Assembly: GCF_024436435.1 (NCBI RefSeq)
Contig: NZ_JAFMZP010000001.1
Location: forward strand, 310,001 to 374,000
Direction: 5' to 3'
DNA: 64,000 nucleotides
DNA from: Desertivirga xinjiangensis
GTDB taxonomy: Bacteria > Bacteroidota > Bacteroidia > Sphingobacteriales > Sphingobacteriaceae
In this document: one piece after another, positions 19,449-27,702 of the stretch
Position numbering within the stretch: position 1 is the stretch's first letter
Layout of the letters: every line of letters starts with the position of its first letter
The notes under the pieces: generated by a model
Seen by the model: the letters and a program-made list of their open reading frames with translations, nothing else
Databases searched by the model: none
Told to the model about the DNA's origin: nothing
Program-made: the position numbers and the translations under genes

Positions 19449-20147
19449 TTGCAAACTGGGCTTCCAAAATTTCATTCTATATTTTCTGTTGACTGTGTCG
19501 TATTCGGCTTTGAAGACGGCGTGTTGAAAATTCTATTAGTTGAGCGGAATGAGGAGCCATTTAACGGTTGGTGGGCTCTTCCGGGATTCTTTGTGCAACA
19601 TGATGAAGGTATTGACTATGCTGCTGAGCGAATCCTTTATGAGCTTACGGGCTTACGCGATATATACATGGAGCAGTTGTATACGTTTGGAGATGTGAAC
19701 CGGCACCCTGAAGGCCGGGTTATTACGGTGGCATATTATGCCATGATCCGCTTGAGCGGTAAAAATGAGTTGCATCCAACAAGTAATATTGTCAAAAAAG
19801 CTTTCTGGCACCCTATAGCAGACCTTCCCAAGTTGGGTTTTGACCATACTGAGATCTTTGAAAAGAGCCTGGATAAGATCAAACGTAAGATCAGTTATCA
19901 ACCCATAGCTTTTGAACTTCTTCCGGAGAAGTTTACGCTAACACAATTGCAGAATGTTTACGAAGCGATTCTTAATAAAAAGCTTGATAAAAGAAATTTC
20001 AGAAAGAAGATGCTCAATTATGGAATACTAAAAGAACTTGACGAAAAACAGCGGGGGGTATCATTCAGAGCGGCTGCATTGTATAAGTTTGACAGACGGA
20101 AGTATGCCAAACTGTTTCAAAAAGAACTTTCCTTTATGAAGGATTAA
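19449..20147 (+). CDS. NrtR-like transcriptional regulator: degenerate Nudix domain plus winged helix
   Basis: The protein has an N-terminal Nudix fold (about residues 10-140) and a C-terminal helix-turn-helix (about 150-225), the layout of NrtR-type regulators of NAD or sugar metabolism. The Nudix box is degenerate: where hydrolases have REUxEExGU it reads RILYELTGL, keeping only one of the three key glutamates, so it is probably a ligand sensor. There is no in-frame ATG before the domain. The start is TTG 19449, limited by a stop at 19437. It is divergent from pfkA. Some Bacteroides relatives regulate pentose genes. Confidence 0.85.
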   Translation: MQTGLPKFHSIFSVDCVVFGFEDGVLKILLVERNEEPFNGWWALPGFFVQHDEGIDYAAERILYELTGLRDIYMEQLYTFGDVNRHPEGRVITVAYYAMIRLSGKNELHPTSNIVKKAFWHPIADLPKLGFDHTEIFEKSLDKIKRKISYQPIAFELLPEKFTLTQLQNVYEAILNKKLDKRNFRKKMLNYGILKELDEKQRGVSFRAAALYKFDRRKYAKLFQKELSFMKD

Positions 20148-20152
20148 AAATG

Positions 20153-20201
20153 AATTCCTGATCAATAAGGTTTTGTTAGAGCGCCTTATTGATCAGGAAT
20201 T
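20153..20201. terminator. Perfect 18-bp hairpin at a convergent gene end
   Basis: The arms at 20153-20170 and 20184-20201 are exact reverse complements around a 13-base loop. There is no T tract, so it may act by stabilising 3' ends or by RNase III processing rather than as a classical terminator. Confidence 0.7.
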
Positions 20202-20206
20202 ACTAC

Positions 20207-21061
20207 CTAGTCAGCCTGATGTTCGATATGGTATTGAACAAGTTCATCTATCGGAGACCGAACAAGTTTGCCCAGTTCCATTCCGTATTCGTTCGCTGTT
20301 TCTTCCAGGATATCTCTGAAACTGTAACCCACAGAACCTATGCAGTTAAACTTAAAGTCTTTATAATTTGGATAATGGCTAACCAGGTTGCCAAAGAACT
20401 CCGTAAAGGCAGTTTTTACCAGATTTCGGGTGTATTGACGGTCGGATGTTTCTTCATAAACAAACTTACTGAAGCTGGCACAAAAGCGATTTGCAAGTGG
20501 TTTGGTGTAAACATTGTCCTGAACGTCGTCTGGTGTCAGCTTAAATGTGTTCCAGAAGCTTTCGCGCACGCTTTCGGGCATGTAGCCTCGAAGATAATCG
20601 ATCAGTAACTTTTTACCAATATGGCAACCGCTGCCTTCATCGCCTAGGATATACGCTCCGGAATCAATTTGCCGGGTGATATCATTCCCGTCATAAATAC
20701 AGGTATTGGTACCGGTTCCAAGAATGGCAGCAAAACCTGGCTGATCTCCCAGAAGCGCACGTGCCGCAGCAAGTAAGTCGTGACCAACAAAGATCTTGCT
20801 CGAAGGGAATGCCGTCTTTAAACCCTCCCTTACAATTTCAGCTTTTTCGGCATTATGCACACCTGCACCATAAAAGTTTACCTCAGTAATTTTATCGAAC
20901 TGAAGATCTTTCGGCAGGTTCTTTTGCAAAGAGTCAATAATGTACTCAAGGGTTACAAAGTATGGATTATACCCTTCCGTATTAAAATAAACCTTTTTAT
21001 TTTCTTCGTTTAGCAGGCACCAATTTGTTTTGGTTGAACCGCCATCAGCTATAATTATCAT
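20207..21061 (-). CDS. BadF/BadG-family N-acetylglucosamine kinase-like protein (intact)
   Basis: This 284-residue ASKHA-fold kinase has the phosphate-1 loop DGGSTKT (6-12), GHDL (93-96), the phosphate-2 loop GTGTNT (115-120) and DEGSG (141-145). Bacteroidota members of this family are usually annotated as N-acetylglucosamine or glucosamine kinases. It is a paralogue of the degenerate kinase at 17487-18335 with the same length and landmark spacing. It is transcribed alone and converges on the Nudix regulator. The exact sugar substrate is inferred from the family. Confidence 0.85.
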   Translation of the reverse strand: MIIIADGGSTKTNWCLLNEENKKVYFNTEGYNPYFVTLEYIIDSLQKNLPKDLQFDKITEVNFYGAGVHNAEKAEIVREGLKTAFPSSKIFVGHDLLAAARALLGDQPGFAAILGTGTNTCIYDGNDITRQIDSGAYILGDEGSGCHIGKKLLIDYLRGYMPESVRESFWNTFKLTPDDVQDNVYTKPLANRFCASFSKFVYEETSDRQYTRNLVKTAFTEFFGNLVSHYPNYKDFKFNCIGSVGYSFRDILEETANEYGMELGKLVRSPIDELVQYHIEHQAD

Positions 21062-21190
21062 TCGGTTGTATTTATTTTTAAGGCTAATGTAGAAAAAACC
21101 TGAAACTTAAATTTATAAAAAGCTTTATTGTTTTAAATTTCGTTAACGTACAAGAAATATAAAATCAATATAAATTGTTATGTTTAAATT

Positions 21191-22213
21191 ATGATAGTAG
21201 ACTTTCGAAGCGATACAGTGACACAGCCGACCCCCGGGATGCTTAACGCAATGTTTGAGGCGAAAACCGGCGACGATGTGTATCATGAAGATGAAACGGT
21301 TAATGCACTGGAAGAAAAGCTGGCGAATATGTTCGGGATGCAGGCTGGTTTATTTTGTCCTTCCGGTACTATGACCAACCAGATCGCTATTAAATGCTTA
21401 ACCCATCCGCTTGATGAGGTTATTTGCGATCTGTCATCGCATGTTTACCAGTATGAGGGTGGCGGTATTGCTTTTAACTCAGGTGCTTCTGTGAGGACCC
21501 TGAAGGGCGATCGCGGGCGTTTAACTGCCGAGCTGATTGAGGCTAATATCAATCCGCATAATATACATCACCCCGAAACTCGTCTGGTTGTTCTTGAAAA
21601 CACTTCCAACAGGGGAGGTGGAAGCTTTTATACCCTGGACGACATAGAACCCATTTACCATCTTTGCCAGCTTAAAAAGCTATCTCTTCACCTGGACGGG
21701 GCACGTATATTTAATGCGCTTGCTGAAACGGGCGACCACGCTAAAAATTACGGTCATCTGTTTGATTCCATTTCAGTCTGCCTGTCCAAAGGGCTCGGCG
21801 CCCCGGTGGGTTCAGTCTTGTTAGGTAGTATAGACATGATCCAGAAGGCCAGACGTATAAGGAAAGTGCTGGGTGGAGGAATGCGTCAGGCCGGTTACCT
21901 GGCTGCTGCCGGCATTTATGCTTTAGATAACCATATTAAGCGGCTAAAAGATGATCATAAACATGCAAGGATGATCGCCGAGACCCTTAGAAGCAGTGCT
22001 TCAGTCCAAAATATTCTCCCTGTAGACACCAACATTGTAATAGCGGAATTAGACAGGCATATTTCTGCTGAATCTTTTGTAGATCATTTAGCAGATCATG
22101 GCATTAAATGTGCGGCTTTTGGTAATCATATGGTTCGTTTTGTGACTCATTTAGGAATTGATGAAAATATGATTGACTACGCAGTGACCTGGATAAAAAA
22201 GGAATTGCATTAG
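21191..22213 (+). CDS. ltaE: Low-specificity L-threonine aldolase
   Basis: This PLP-dependent enzyme cleaves L-threonine or L-allo-threonine to glycine and acetaldehyde. The 340-residue fold-type I protein begins MIVDFRSDTVTQPTPGM, the family signature. It has HLDGARIFNA for cofactor contact and Lys200 in SKGLGAPVGS as the Schiff-base lysine. It lies 90 bases before cysE and may be part of a serine/glycine/cysteine supply cluster, although the gap suggests separate transcription. Confidence 0.93.
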   Translation: MIVDFRSDTVTQPTPGMLNAMFEAKTGDDVYHEDETVNALEEKLANMFGMQAGLFCPSGTMTNQIAIKCLTHPLDEVICDLSSHVYQYEGGGIAFNSGASVRTLKGDRGRLTAELIEANINPHNIHHPETRLVVLENTSNRGGGSFYTLDDIEPIYHLCQLKKLSLHLDGARIFNALAETGDHAKNYGHLFDSISVCLSKGLGAPVGSVLLGSIDMIQKARRIRKVLGGGMRQAGYLAAAGIYALDNHIKRLKDDHKHARMIAETLRSSASVQNILPVDTNIVIAELDRHISAESFVDHLADHGIKCAAFGNHMVRFVTHLGIDENMIDYAVTWIKKELH

Positions 22214-22293
22214 CAGTACATCTTTTTTACAATCAAACAAGATTCTTTTTCCTAAAATTGCATAGCCTTTTTCCTTTCGGGTTTCTGGCTTAA

Positions 22294-22301
22294 TATTTTT
22301 G
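22294..22301 (+). promoter_or_regulatory. -7 promoter box (TATTTTTG) immediately before cysE
   Basis: This is an exact match to TAnnTTTG ending two bases before the cysE ATG. If used, transcription would start at or just inside the start codon, giving a leaderless mRNA. The motif is simple, and a chance match is possible. Confidence 0.35.
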
Positions 22302-22303
22302 GT

Positions 22304-23116
22304 ATGAACGAGAAATTTTACCAGTATATCTTTGATAAGCATCAGCATATTGAGGCAGTGCCATCCAACAAGGATATTGCTGCATGGGCACTGAAAGTTA
22401 TCCGCCTGTTATATCCTGAGCAATCAAAGACAATTTTTTCTTCTTTGCAGGAGATCGAATTGCAGATACAAACGCTTGAGGTTGAATTAGCGAAAGTAAT
22501 GGATGCTACTACAGCATGCCGGGATTGTGATAATGCTCAAAAAGCAAAAGATTTCTTCTGCCAGCTACCTGAATTATACAGGATATTAAATACTGATGTA
22601 AGGGCCATATTAGACGGGGATCCGGCAGCAAAAAGTGAGTTCGAAGTTATCCGGGCCTACCCGGGTTTTTACGCTATTTCTTTTTACCGGATGGCACATA
22701 TCCTGTACAAATTAGACATTCCCTTGTTACCTCGTATCCTTACTGAATATGCACATTCTAAAACAGGGATTGACATACATCCTGGCGCCGACATAGGGGA
22801 GTACCTGCATATTGATCATGGAACCGGTATTGTAATAGGTGAAACCACCAAAATAGGTAAATATGTGAAGCTTTACCAGGGAGTTACATTAGGTGCCCTG
22901 AGTGTAGAAAAACAGATGGCGTCTATGAAGCGTCATCCAACAGTTGAAGATCATGTGGTTATTTATTCGGGAGCTACTATTTTAGGAGGCGAAACGGTTA
23001 TAGGAGAGCACAGTATCATCGGAGGAAATGTATGGCTTACTAAAAGTGTTCCGGCCCATTCTACCGTGTACCACGAATCCAGGATAAAAGTGGTAGAAAG
23101 GCAAATAAGAGATTAG
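22304..23116 (+). CDS. cysE: Serine O-acetyltransferase
   Basis: CysE acetylates L-serine with acetyl-CoA to give O-acetylserine, the carbon skeleton for cysteine. The 270-residue protein has an N-terminal helical domain and, from about residue 150, a left-handed beta-helix of hexapeptide repeats. The active-site segment is HIDHGTGIVIGETTKIG. It is followed 15 bases later by cysM, so the last two steps of cysteine synthesis form one operon. Bacillithiol (bshC) would draw on the cysteine. Confidence 0.94.
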   Translation: MNEKFYQYIFDKHQHIEAVPSNKDIAAWALKVIRLLYPEQSKTIFSSLQEIELQIQTLEVELAKVMDATTACRDCDNAQKAKDFFCQLPELYRILNTDVRAILDGDPAAKSEFEVIRAYPGFYAISFYRMAHILYKLDIPLLPRILTEYAHSKTGIDIHPGADIGEYLHIDHGTGIVIGETTKIGKYVKLYQGVTLGALSVEKQMASMKRHPTVEDHVVIYSGATILGGETVIGEHSIIGGNVWLTKSVPAHSTVYHESRIKVVERQIRD

Positions 23117-23131
23117 ATAAGAGATTATTCG

Positions 23132-24004
23132 ATGGCAGGTATTATAGATTTAGTGGGGAAAACACCACTTGTAGAACTTCAAAAGTTAAACCCAAATCCC
23201 AAAGTTAAGATATATGCCAAGCTGGAAGGTAACAATCCAGGAGGAAGCGTTAAAGACCGCCCGGCATTAAATATGATTCAAAGCGCTTTACAGCGCGGCG
23301 ATATTAAAGCAGGAACCCGGCTGATTGAAGCTACCAGCGGCAACACCGGAATAGCCCTGGCGATGATAGCACGGCTTTTTGATCTTGAAATTGAACTGGT
23401 GATGCCTTCGAACTCCACCCGCGAGCGTACCTTGATTATGGAGGCTTTTGGCGCAAAGGTAACGCTGCTAGAAAGTATAGAAGCTTGTCGCGATTATGCA
23501 GAGGAAAAAGGAGTTGGTGGAGAGTATTTCGTGTTAAACCAGTTCGGTAACCCCGATAATTACCTGGCTCATTACAAAAGTACAGGACCAGAAATTTGGG
23601 ACGATACCCATGGCAAAATCACACACTTTGTTAGTGCTATGGGGACCACCGGTACCATCATGGGAGTTTCCAGGTATCTGAAAGAAAAAAATCCTGACAT
23701 TCAGATCGTGGGTTGCCAGCCGACAGAAGAATCGTCTATTCCAGGCATCAGACGCTGGCCAGAGGAGTATCTGCCGGCAATTTTCGATGCAAGCAGGGTA
23801 GACAGGGTGATGGATATTTCGCAGCAGGCAGCTACAGAAGTTACACGAAAACTTGCTAAAGTGGAAGGGATTTTTGCTGGAATGAGCAGTGGCGGTGCGG
23901 CTTCTGCAGCTATCAGACTCGCTTCAGAAATAGAAGAGGGGGTGATCGTATTCATCGTTTGCGACAGAGGCGACAGGTATCTGAGCAGTGATTTATTTGG
24001 GTAA
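23132..24004 (+). CDS. cysM: Cysteine synthase (O-acetylserine sulfhydrylase, CysM type)
   Basis: This PLP enzyme makes cysteine from O-acetylserine and sulfide. The 290-residue protein has KLEGNNPGGSVKDRPA with the PLP lysine Lys41, EATSGNTGIALA for substrate binding, and GTTGTIMG for the phosphate. The CysM-like arrangement (KDRPA rather than KDRIA) is clear. It ends with a short stretch before an unknown membrane-associated protein, 40 bases on. It is co-transcribed with cysE. Confidence 0.94.
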   Translation: MAGIIDLVGKTPLVELQKLNPNPKVKIYAKLEGNNPGGSVKDRPALNMIQSALQRGDIKAGTRLIEATSGNTGIALAMIARLFDLEIELVMPSNSTRERTLIMEAFGAKVTLLESIEACRDYAEEKGVGGEYFVLNQFGNPDNYLAHYKSTGPEIWDDTHGKITHFVSAMGTTGTIMGVSRYLKEKNPDIQIVGCQPTEESSIPGIRRWPEEYLPAIFDASRVDRVMDISQQAATEVTRKLAKVEGIFAGMSSGGAASAAIRLASEIEEGVIVFIVCDRGDRYLSSDLFG

Positions 24005-24044
24005 ATAAAGAACAATTTTCGCGGATAATACTTTAATAGTATTT

Positions 24045-24524
24045 ATGAGAGTATTGTCAGCTATTGGAGGTGGATTAGCAGGTGCTTTTGCCCTCACTTT
24101 ATTACATGAAATAGTTCGAAGAGTAGATGAAGATGCTCCGAGAATGGATTTACTGGGTATGGATGCCATAGCCAAAGGCCTTACAAAAACCGGTCAGAAC
24201 GTGCCCGATCATAACAGTTTATATGCACTTACTTTTGCAGGAGATATCATCAGTAATACTTTTTATTACAGTCTTGCTGCCGCAGGCAACAAAAAATATG
24301 TATTTCCGAAAGGAACCATGCTGGGCTTAGCTGCTGGTTTGGGTGCCTTGTTCTTACCGAAACAAATTGGCCTTAACCCAAGGCATAGCAACAAAACGTT
24401 AAAAACGCAGCTGTTGACCACCGGCTTCTATCTTGCAGGTGGTTTGGTGGCCTCGGTTGTGTCGAAAGCTATTGAACGCAAAAAAGACCGTAAGGTTGAA
24501 CATCATCCACAGCTGTGGGTGTAA
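24045..24524 (+). CDS. Uncharacterised small membrane-associated protein
   Basis: I do not recognise this 159-residue protein. It has a hydrophobic, glycine-rich N-terminus (about residues 3-22), a central small-residue segment (about 92-108) and another near 125-141, ending in a basic, charged tail. It probably sits in the inner membrane. A small hairpin (AATACT / AGTATT, 24027-24043) lies directly before its ATG and could restrict initiation. It is 40 bases after cysM and is followed by palindrome family 2 copy 1. Confidence 0.7.
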   Translation: MRVLSAIGGGLAGAFALTLLHEIVRRVDEDAPRMDLLGMDAIAKGLTKTGQNVPDHNSLYALTFAGDIISNTFYYSLAAAGNKKYVFPKGTMLGLAAGLGALFLPKQIGLNPRHSNKTLKTQLLTTGFYLAGGLVASVVSKAIERKKDRKVEHHPQLWV

Positions 24525-24603
24525 ATTGAGAATTAATTCGGGGTCTGCCCGTAGTTTTGTGATAAGTAATGTGCGGCTGCAGACTACGGATTAATAAATA
24601 AAT

Positions 24604-24665
24604 GAGATCTCCGACTCGAAAGGCGTCTAATATAAACCGCTTTAGCGAGTCGGAGACTCTTTTTA
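24604..24665. repeat. Dispersed palindrome family 2, copy 1
   Basis: Arms of the type CTCCGACTCG / CGAGTCGGAG enclose a shorter imperfect inner stem, and five T follow on the plus strand. Its reverse complement aligns over about 60 bases with copy 2 at 28827-28889. It lies at a convergent gene end and may terminate the plus-strand gene. Confidence 0.75.
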
Positions 24666-24731
24666 ATGGGAGAATCCGGAGAGAGCTGCGCTAACTCTCG
24701 CGAACAGATATGGCTAGTTAGAAAATTATTT

Positions 24732-24768
24732 ACACAAAAGGCAGCGATTAAATTGCTGCCTTTTGTGT
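24732..24768 (-). terminator. Terminator of the S46 peptidase gene
   Basis: A perfect 14-bp stem (24732-24745 with 24755-24768) contains AAAAGGCAGC / GCTGCCTTTT. Read on the minus strand the T tract is inside the stem. It follows the peptidase stop by about 20 bases. Confidence 0.8.
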
Positions 24769-24786
24769 TGTAAAATGTTTTGTTGC

Positions 24787-26961
24787 TTACTTCTTTATGT
24801 CCAGTTCCTGAATGATGTTTTGTGCACCGCCTAAAACATCTATACACCAAAGTACAAAGCGGATATCAACGCAGATCGTGCGTTTAAAATTACGGTCGAA
24901 TGCAATATCACCCGACATCGCCTCCCAGTTACCATCGAACGCAATACCTATCAGTTCTCCTTTTGCATTCATCACCGGCGATCCTGAATTACCACCGGTT
25001 ATGTCATTATTTGTGATAAAACCCACTACCAGGCTCCCGTCACTCCCATATCTTCCGTAATTTTTATTCCTATACGCCTCCACTAAATTGGCAGGGAGGT
25101 CAAACTCAGTATCGCCGGGAATGTATTTATCCATCATGCCATCGATGGTAGTGCTCACATTGTAGGTTATTCCGTCTTTGGGCGAATATTCTTTAACCGT
25201 TCCGTAAGAAATACGCATGGTAGAATTAGCATCCGGGTAGATCAGAGCGCCTTTGTTCTTTTCGAGCAGTGCCTTCAGGTATACTTTATCCAGGCTGGCT
25301 TTTTCCTTATCGAAATCGCTTAAGTAAGGATAAAGGTTTTCTTTTACATAGGACGGGGCTACAAGGTGCCTGGCATATTGATAGGCCGGGTCTTTTTCCA
25401 GTCGCTCTAATGAAGGCTTAGCCGCAAAAGATTTCAGTTTTTCAGGCCTGATAAGCTCCGAGTTATTCCAGAGGAAGTCGGTATAGGCACTAAAAGTCGG
25501 TTCTGCACTTCCCTTCCAGTATTTCTCAGTAATCTCTTCAAAAAACTTGGGATGCTGATTCTTAGGAATGTCTTCGTAGAATGAAACTAATATCCGGGTA
25601 AAGATCTTCTTATCTGCCGTTTGGTTATAAGTCTCCTCGTAACTGTTTATCAGATCCGTCAATGCAGCAGATATCTTGGTTTTATCCGCTTTATCGTTCT
25701 CTGAAGCCAGAGCAGACCTAATTTGTTGCACCTTACTTACCCAGTCGGTGGCCATAAAACCTTCGTTAAAATAAGTACGATGCTTCGCCCAGGGCTCATA
25801 TGCAGCATAAACTTTCCGATAGTTGTTCATCAGATCCCGGTATTCCGGATTGGTGGCGGCCCACTGCACAAAATCTGCTTCCTGTTTTTGTTTCTCCTCA
25901 AATACATGGTGATCTTTTAGCTGTTCGGTTTGCCCGATATAGTATTTCCAGTAATTTGCAATCCGGGCGTACTTAGAGGAAAGCTTTAACCTTAATGCCA
26001 CATCCTTGTCCATCTCTTCGCGCCAGGCTTTTAAGCGGATATCACGAAGTTTAACAATTGTTGGCGACACGTTCTCTGTAGCGAGTTTCACTCCATGCGA
26101 AGTTAAGAAGCGATCCGTACGTCCCGGATAGCCAAAGATCATTGCAAAGTCGGTGTTTTCAATGCCTTTTAAAGATACCGGAAGATGTTTTTTCGGAGTG
26201 AAAGGTTTGTTTTCTGCTGAGTACAAAGCAGGTTTGTTATCTTTTCCAGCATACACTCTGAAAACAGAGAAGTCGCCCGTATGTCTTGGCCAGATCCAGT
26301 TATCGGTATCTCCACCAAACTTGCCAATCGATTGAGGAGGAGTGCCAACCAATCTGACATCGGTGTATCTCTCATAAATATATAGAAAATACTGATTGCC
26401 CTTGTAGAAGTCCTTAACAACGGCTTCGTAATGAGTGCCCTTAACGGATTCTTCAGCAATCTTCTGTGTGATACCGGCGAGCGCCTTTGCCTGCTCGTCC
26501 GGGGGAACTGCCAAAAGCGCCTGGTTCACTTTTGCGGTGACATCGTCCATTCTGACCAGAAAGTTCACAAAGAGCCCGGGAATAGGCTTCTCCTCGCTAT
26601 ATGATTTAGCCCAGAAGCCGTTGTCGAGAATGTTATTCTGAGGAGTGGAATTGGATGCAACTGCATCATATCCGCAATGATGGTTAGTAAAAACCAATCC
26701 ATTTTTGGAAACAATCTCTCCGGTGCAAAACCCGCCAAAAGAAACAATTGCGTCCTTAATGCTTGCTTTATTAATATTGTAAAGGTCTTTAGCACTGAGC
26801 TTGAAGCCCTGCTTTTTCATTTGGTCATAGTTTTTTCCGATCAGCATCGGTATCCACATGCCTTCATCGGCCTTAACGCTCAGGTTAAGGCTAAAAAGCA
26901 TCAATACCAACACGAAAATCCTGCAGCTCTTACCAGTGTGTTTGTTGGAAAATTTAAACAT
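24787..26961 (-). CDS. S46-family dipeptidyl peptidase (DPP7-like), exported
   Basis: S46 enzymes release dipeptides from the N-termini of peptides in the periplasm of Bacteroidota. From ATG 26961 the protein is 724 residues with a signal peptide (MFKFSNKHTGKSCRIFVLVL and following, cleaved near VKA). Landmarks are TNHHCGYD (about 92-99) with the catalytic His and GGNSGSP with Ser659. Gly677, 18 residues after the serine in FDGNWEAM, corresponds to the S1 position that is Gly in P. gingivalis DPP7 and Arg in DPP11, so hydrophobic P1 residues are likely. A longer ORF to 27030 would mask the signal peptide and contain the -7 box. Confidence 0.9.
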   Translation of the reverse strand: MFKFSNKHTGKSCRIFVLVLMLFSLNLSVKADEGMWIPMLIGKNYDQMKKQGFKLSAKDLYNINKASIKDAIVSFGGFCTGEIVSKNGLVFTNHHCGYDAVASNSTPQNNILDNGFWAKSYSEEKPIPGLFVNFLVRMDDVTAKVNQALLAVPPDEQAKALAGITQKIAEESVKGTHYEAVVKDFYKGNQYFLYIYERYTDVRLVGTPPQSIGKFGGDTDNWIWPRHTGDFSVFRVYAGKDNKPALYSAENKPFTPKKHLPVSLKGIENTDFAMIFGYPGRTDRFLTSHGVKLATENVSPTIVKLRDIRLKAWREEMDKDVALRLKLSSKYARIANYWKYYIGQTEQLKDHHVFEEKQKQEADFVQWAATNPEYRDLMNNYRKVYAAYEPWAKHRTYFNEGFMATDWVSKVQQIRSALASENDKADKTKISAALTDLINSYEETYNQTADKKIFTRILVSFYEDIPKNQHPKFFEEITEKYWKGSAEPTFSAYTDFLWNNSELIRPEKLKSFAAKPSLERLEKDPAYQYARHLVAPSYVKENLYPYLSDFDKEKASLDKVYLKALLEKNKGALIYPDANSTMRISYGTVKEYSPKDGITYNVSTTIDGMMDKYIPGDTEFDLPANLVEAYRNKNYGRYGSDGSLVVGFITNNDITGGNSGSPVMNAKGELIGIAFDGNWEAMSGDIAFDRNFKRTICVDIRFVLWCIDVLGGAQNIIQELDIKK

Positions 26962-26988
26962 TGTATTTTTATCTAGTATAATTTCCCC

Positions 26989-26996
26989 CAAAAATA
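26989..26996 (-). promoter_or_regulatory. -7 promoter box (TATTTTTG) of the S46 peptidase gene
   Basis: An exact TAnnTTTG on the minus strand lies 28 bases before the ATG at 26961. It lies inside the longer possible reading frame and supports the shorter start. Confidence 0.45.
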
Positions 26997-27083
26997 AAAA
27001 TACAGAACAAGCTTTCGGATGAATAGCCAAAAGATTTTACAGATTAACAAAATATCTTTCTGAGCCGTTTGAGGTTCGTAATC

Positions 27084-27557
27084 TTATTGCACCATCTTGT
27101 TTGCGCAGGTTGAACTTGCAAAGGCTTCGGGTTTAGCCTTAAACACAAAGCCCATACTCAGAATATACCCCATCGCTTCGTGTAATGCCTGATTCGATTT
27201 AAACATGGGGTTTGTATTAATATCCGCATGAACTTCCAGATCTACATCGTACAGATCAAGCAGATCGCACAGGGAATACGCTGTTTCAATAGATTTTTGT
27301 ACCTCAGAAAGCATACGTTCTTTAATGCTCATCTTTTTTGTACTGCGTTCCTGCTGAATAAACATGAAGGCGCCTTTCTTCTCCCGAAGGAAAACGATAA
27401 CAGTTGCAAAGTCTATGATATTGCCTTTGACCTGCGAGTCAGTGCCAATACATACCTTTAGTTTGTTCCCCAAATGATATTCTCTTTCGATTGCCCGCTC
27501 AACTTCATCCATAATTGGGTTTTGAATTAGTTCTCCGCTGAATTTTTTCCAGGCCAT
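27084..27557 (-). CDS. YkuK-family ribonuclease H-like protein (DUF458)
   Basis: This 157-residue protein matches the YkuK/DUF458 family, predicted to have an RNase H-like fold. CIGTDSQVKG (about 37-46) and VEVHADIN-type segments (LEVHADINTNP, about 107-117) provide the conserved acidic positions. The family is widespread but biochemically undefined. YkuK in Bacillus is stress- or sporulation-linked. It is transcribed alone, 52 bases beyond the longer reading frame of the peptidase gene. Confidence 0.8.
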   Translation of the reverse strand: MAWKKFSGELIQNPIMDEVERAIEREYHLGNKLKVCIGTDSQVKGNIIDFATVIVFLREKKGAFMFIQQERSTKKMSIKERMLSEVQKSIETAYSLCDLLDLYDVDLEVHADINTNPMFKSNQALHEAMGYILSMGFVFKAKPEAFASSTCANKMVQ

Positions 27558-27659
27558 ATATTTGATTTAAGTGATGAAATCGATTATATATTTGCTTCGA
27601 AGCTCCGTGATGAGGTTTACTAAAGGTAAACTAAAAAAGGTGAAAAAAATGTTTATTTT

Positions 27660-27677
27660 TTGTTAACATATTAACAA
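27660..27677. promoter_or_regulatory. Inverted repeat upstream of the esterase gene
   Basis: TTGTTAA-CATA-TTAACAA is perfect and lies 25 bases before the ATG at 27703, so it is a plausible operator. No exact -7 box is visible. Confidence 0.4.
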
Positions 27678-27702
27678 TCAATTCGTACAACGTTTAAATC
27701 TT

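Noticed and set aside
20189-20608. 139-codon plus-strand frame
   Set aside because: It is antisense to the intact kinase gene, whose motifs and codon pattern are clear.
27660-27677. Palindrome before the esterase gene as an attachment or integration site
   Set aside because: No integrase, direct repeats or tRNA nearby; an operator or chance match is more likely.
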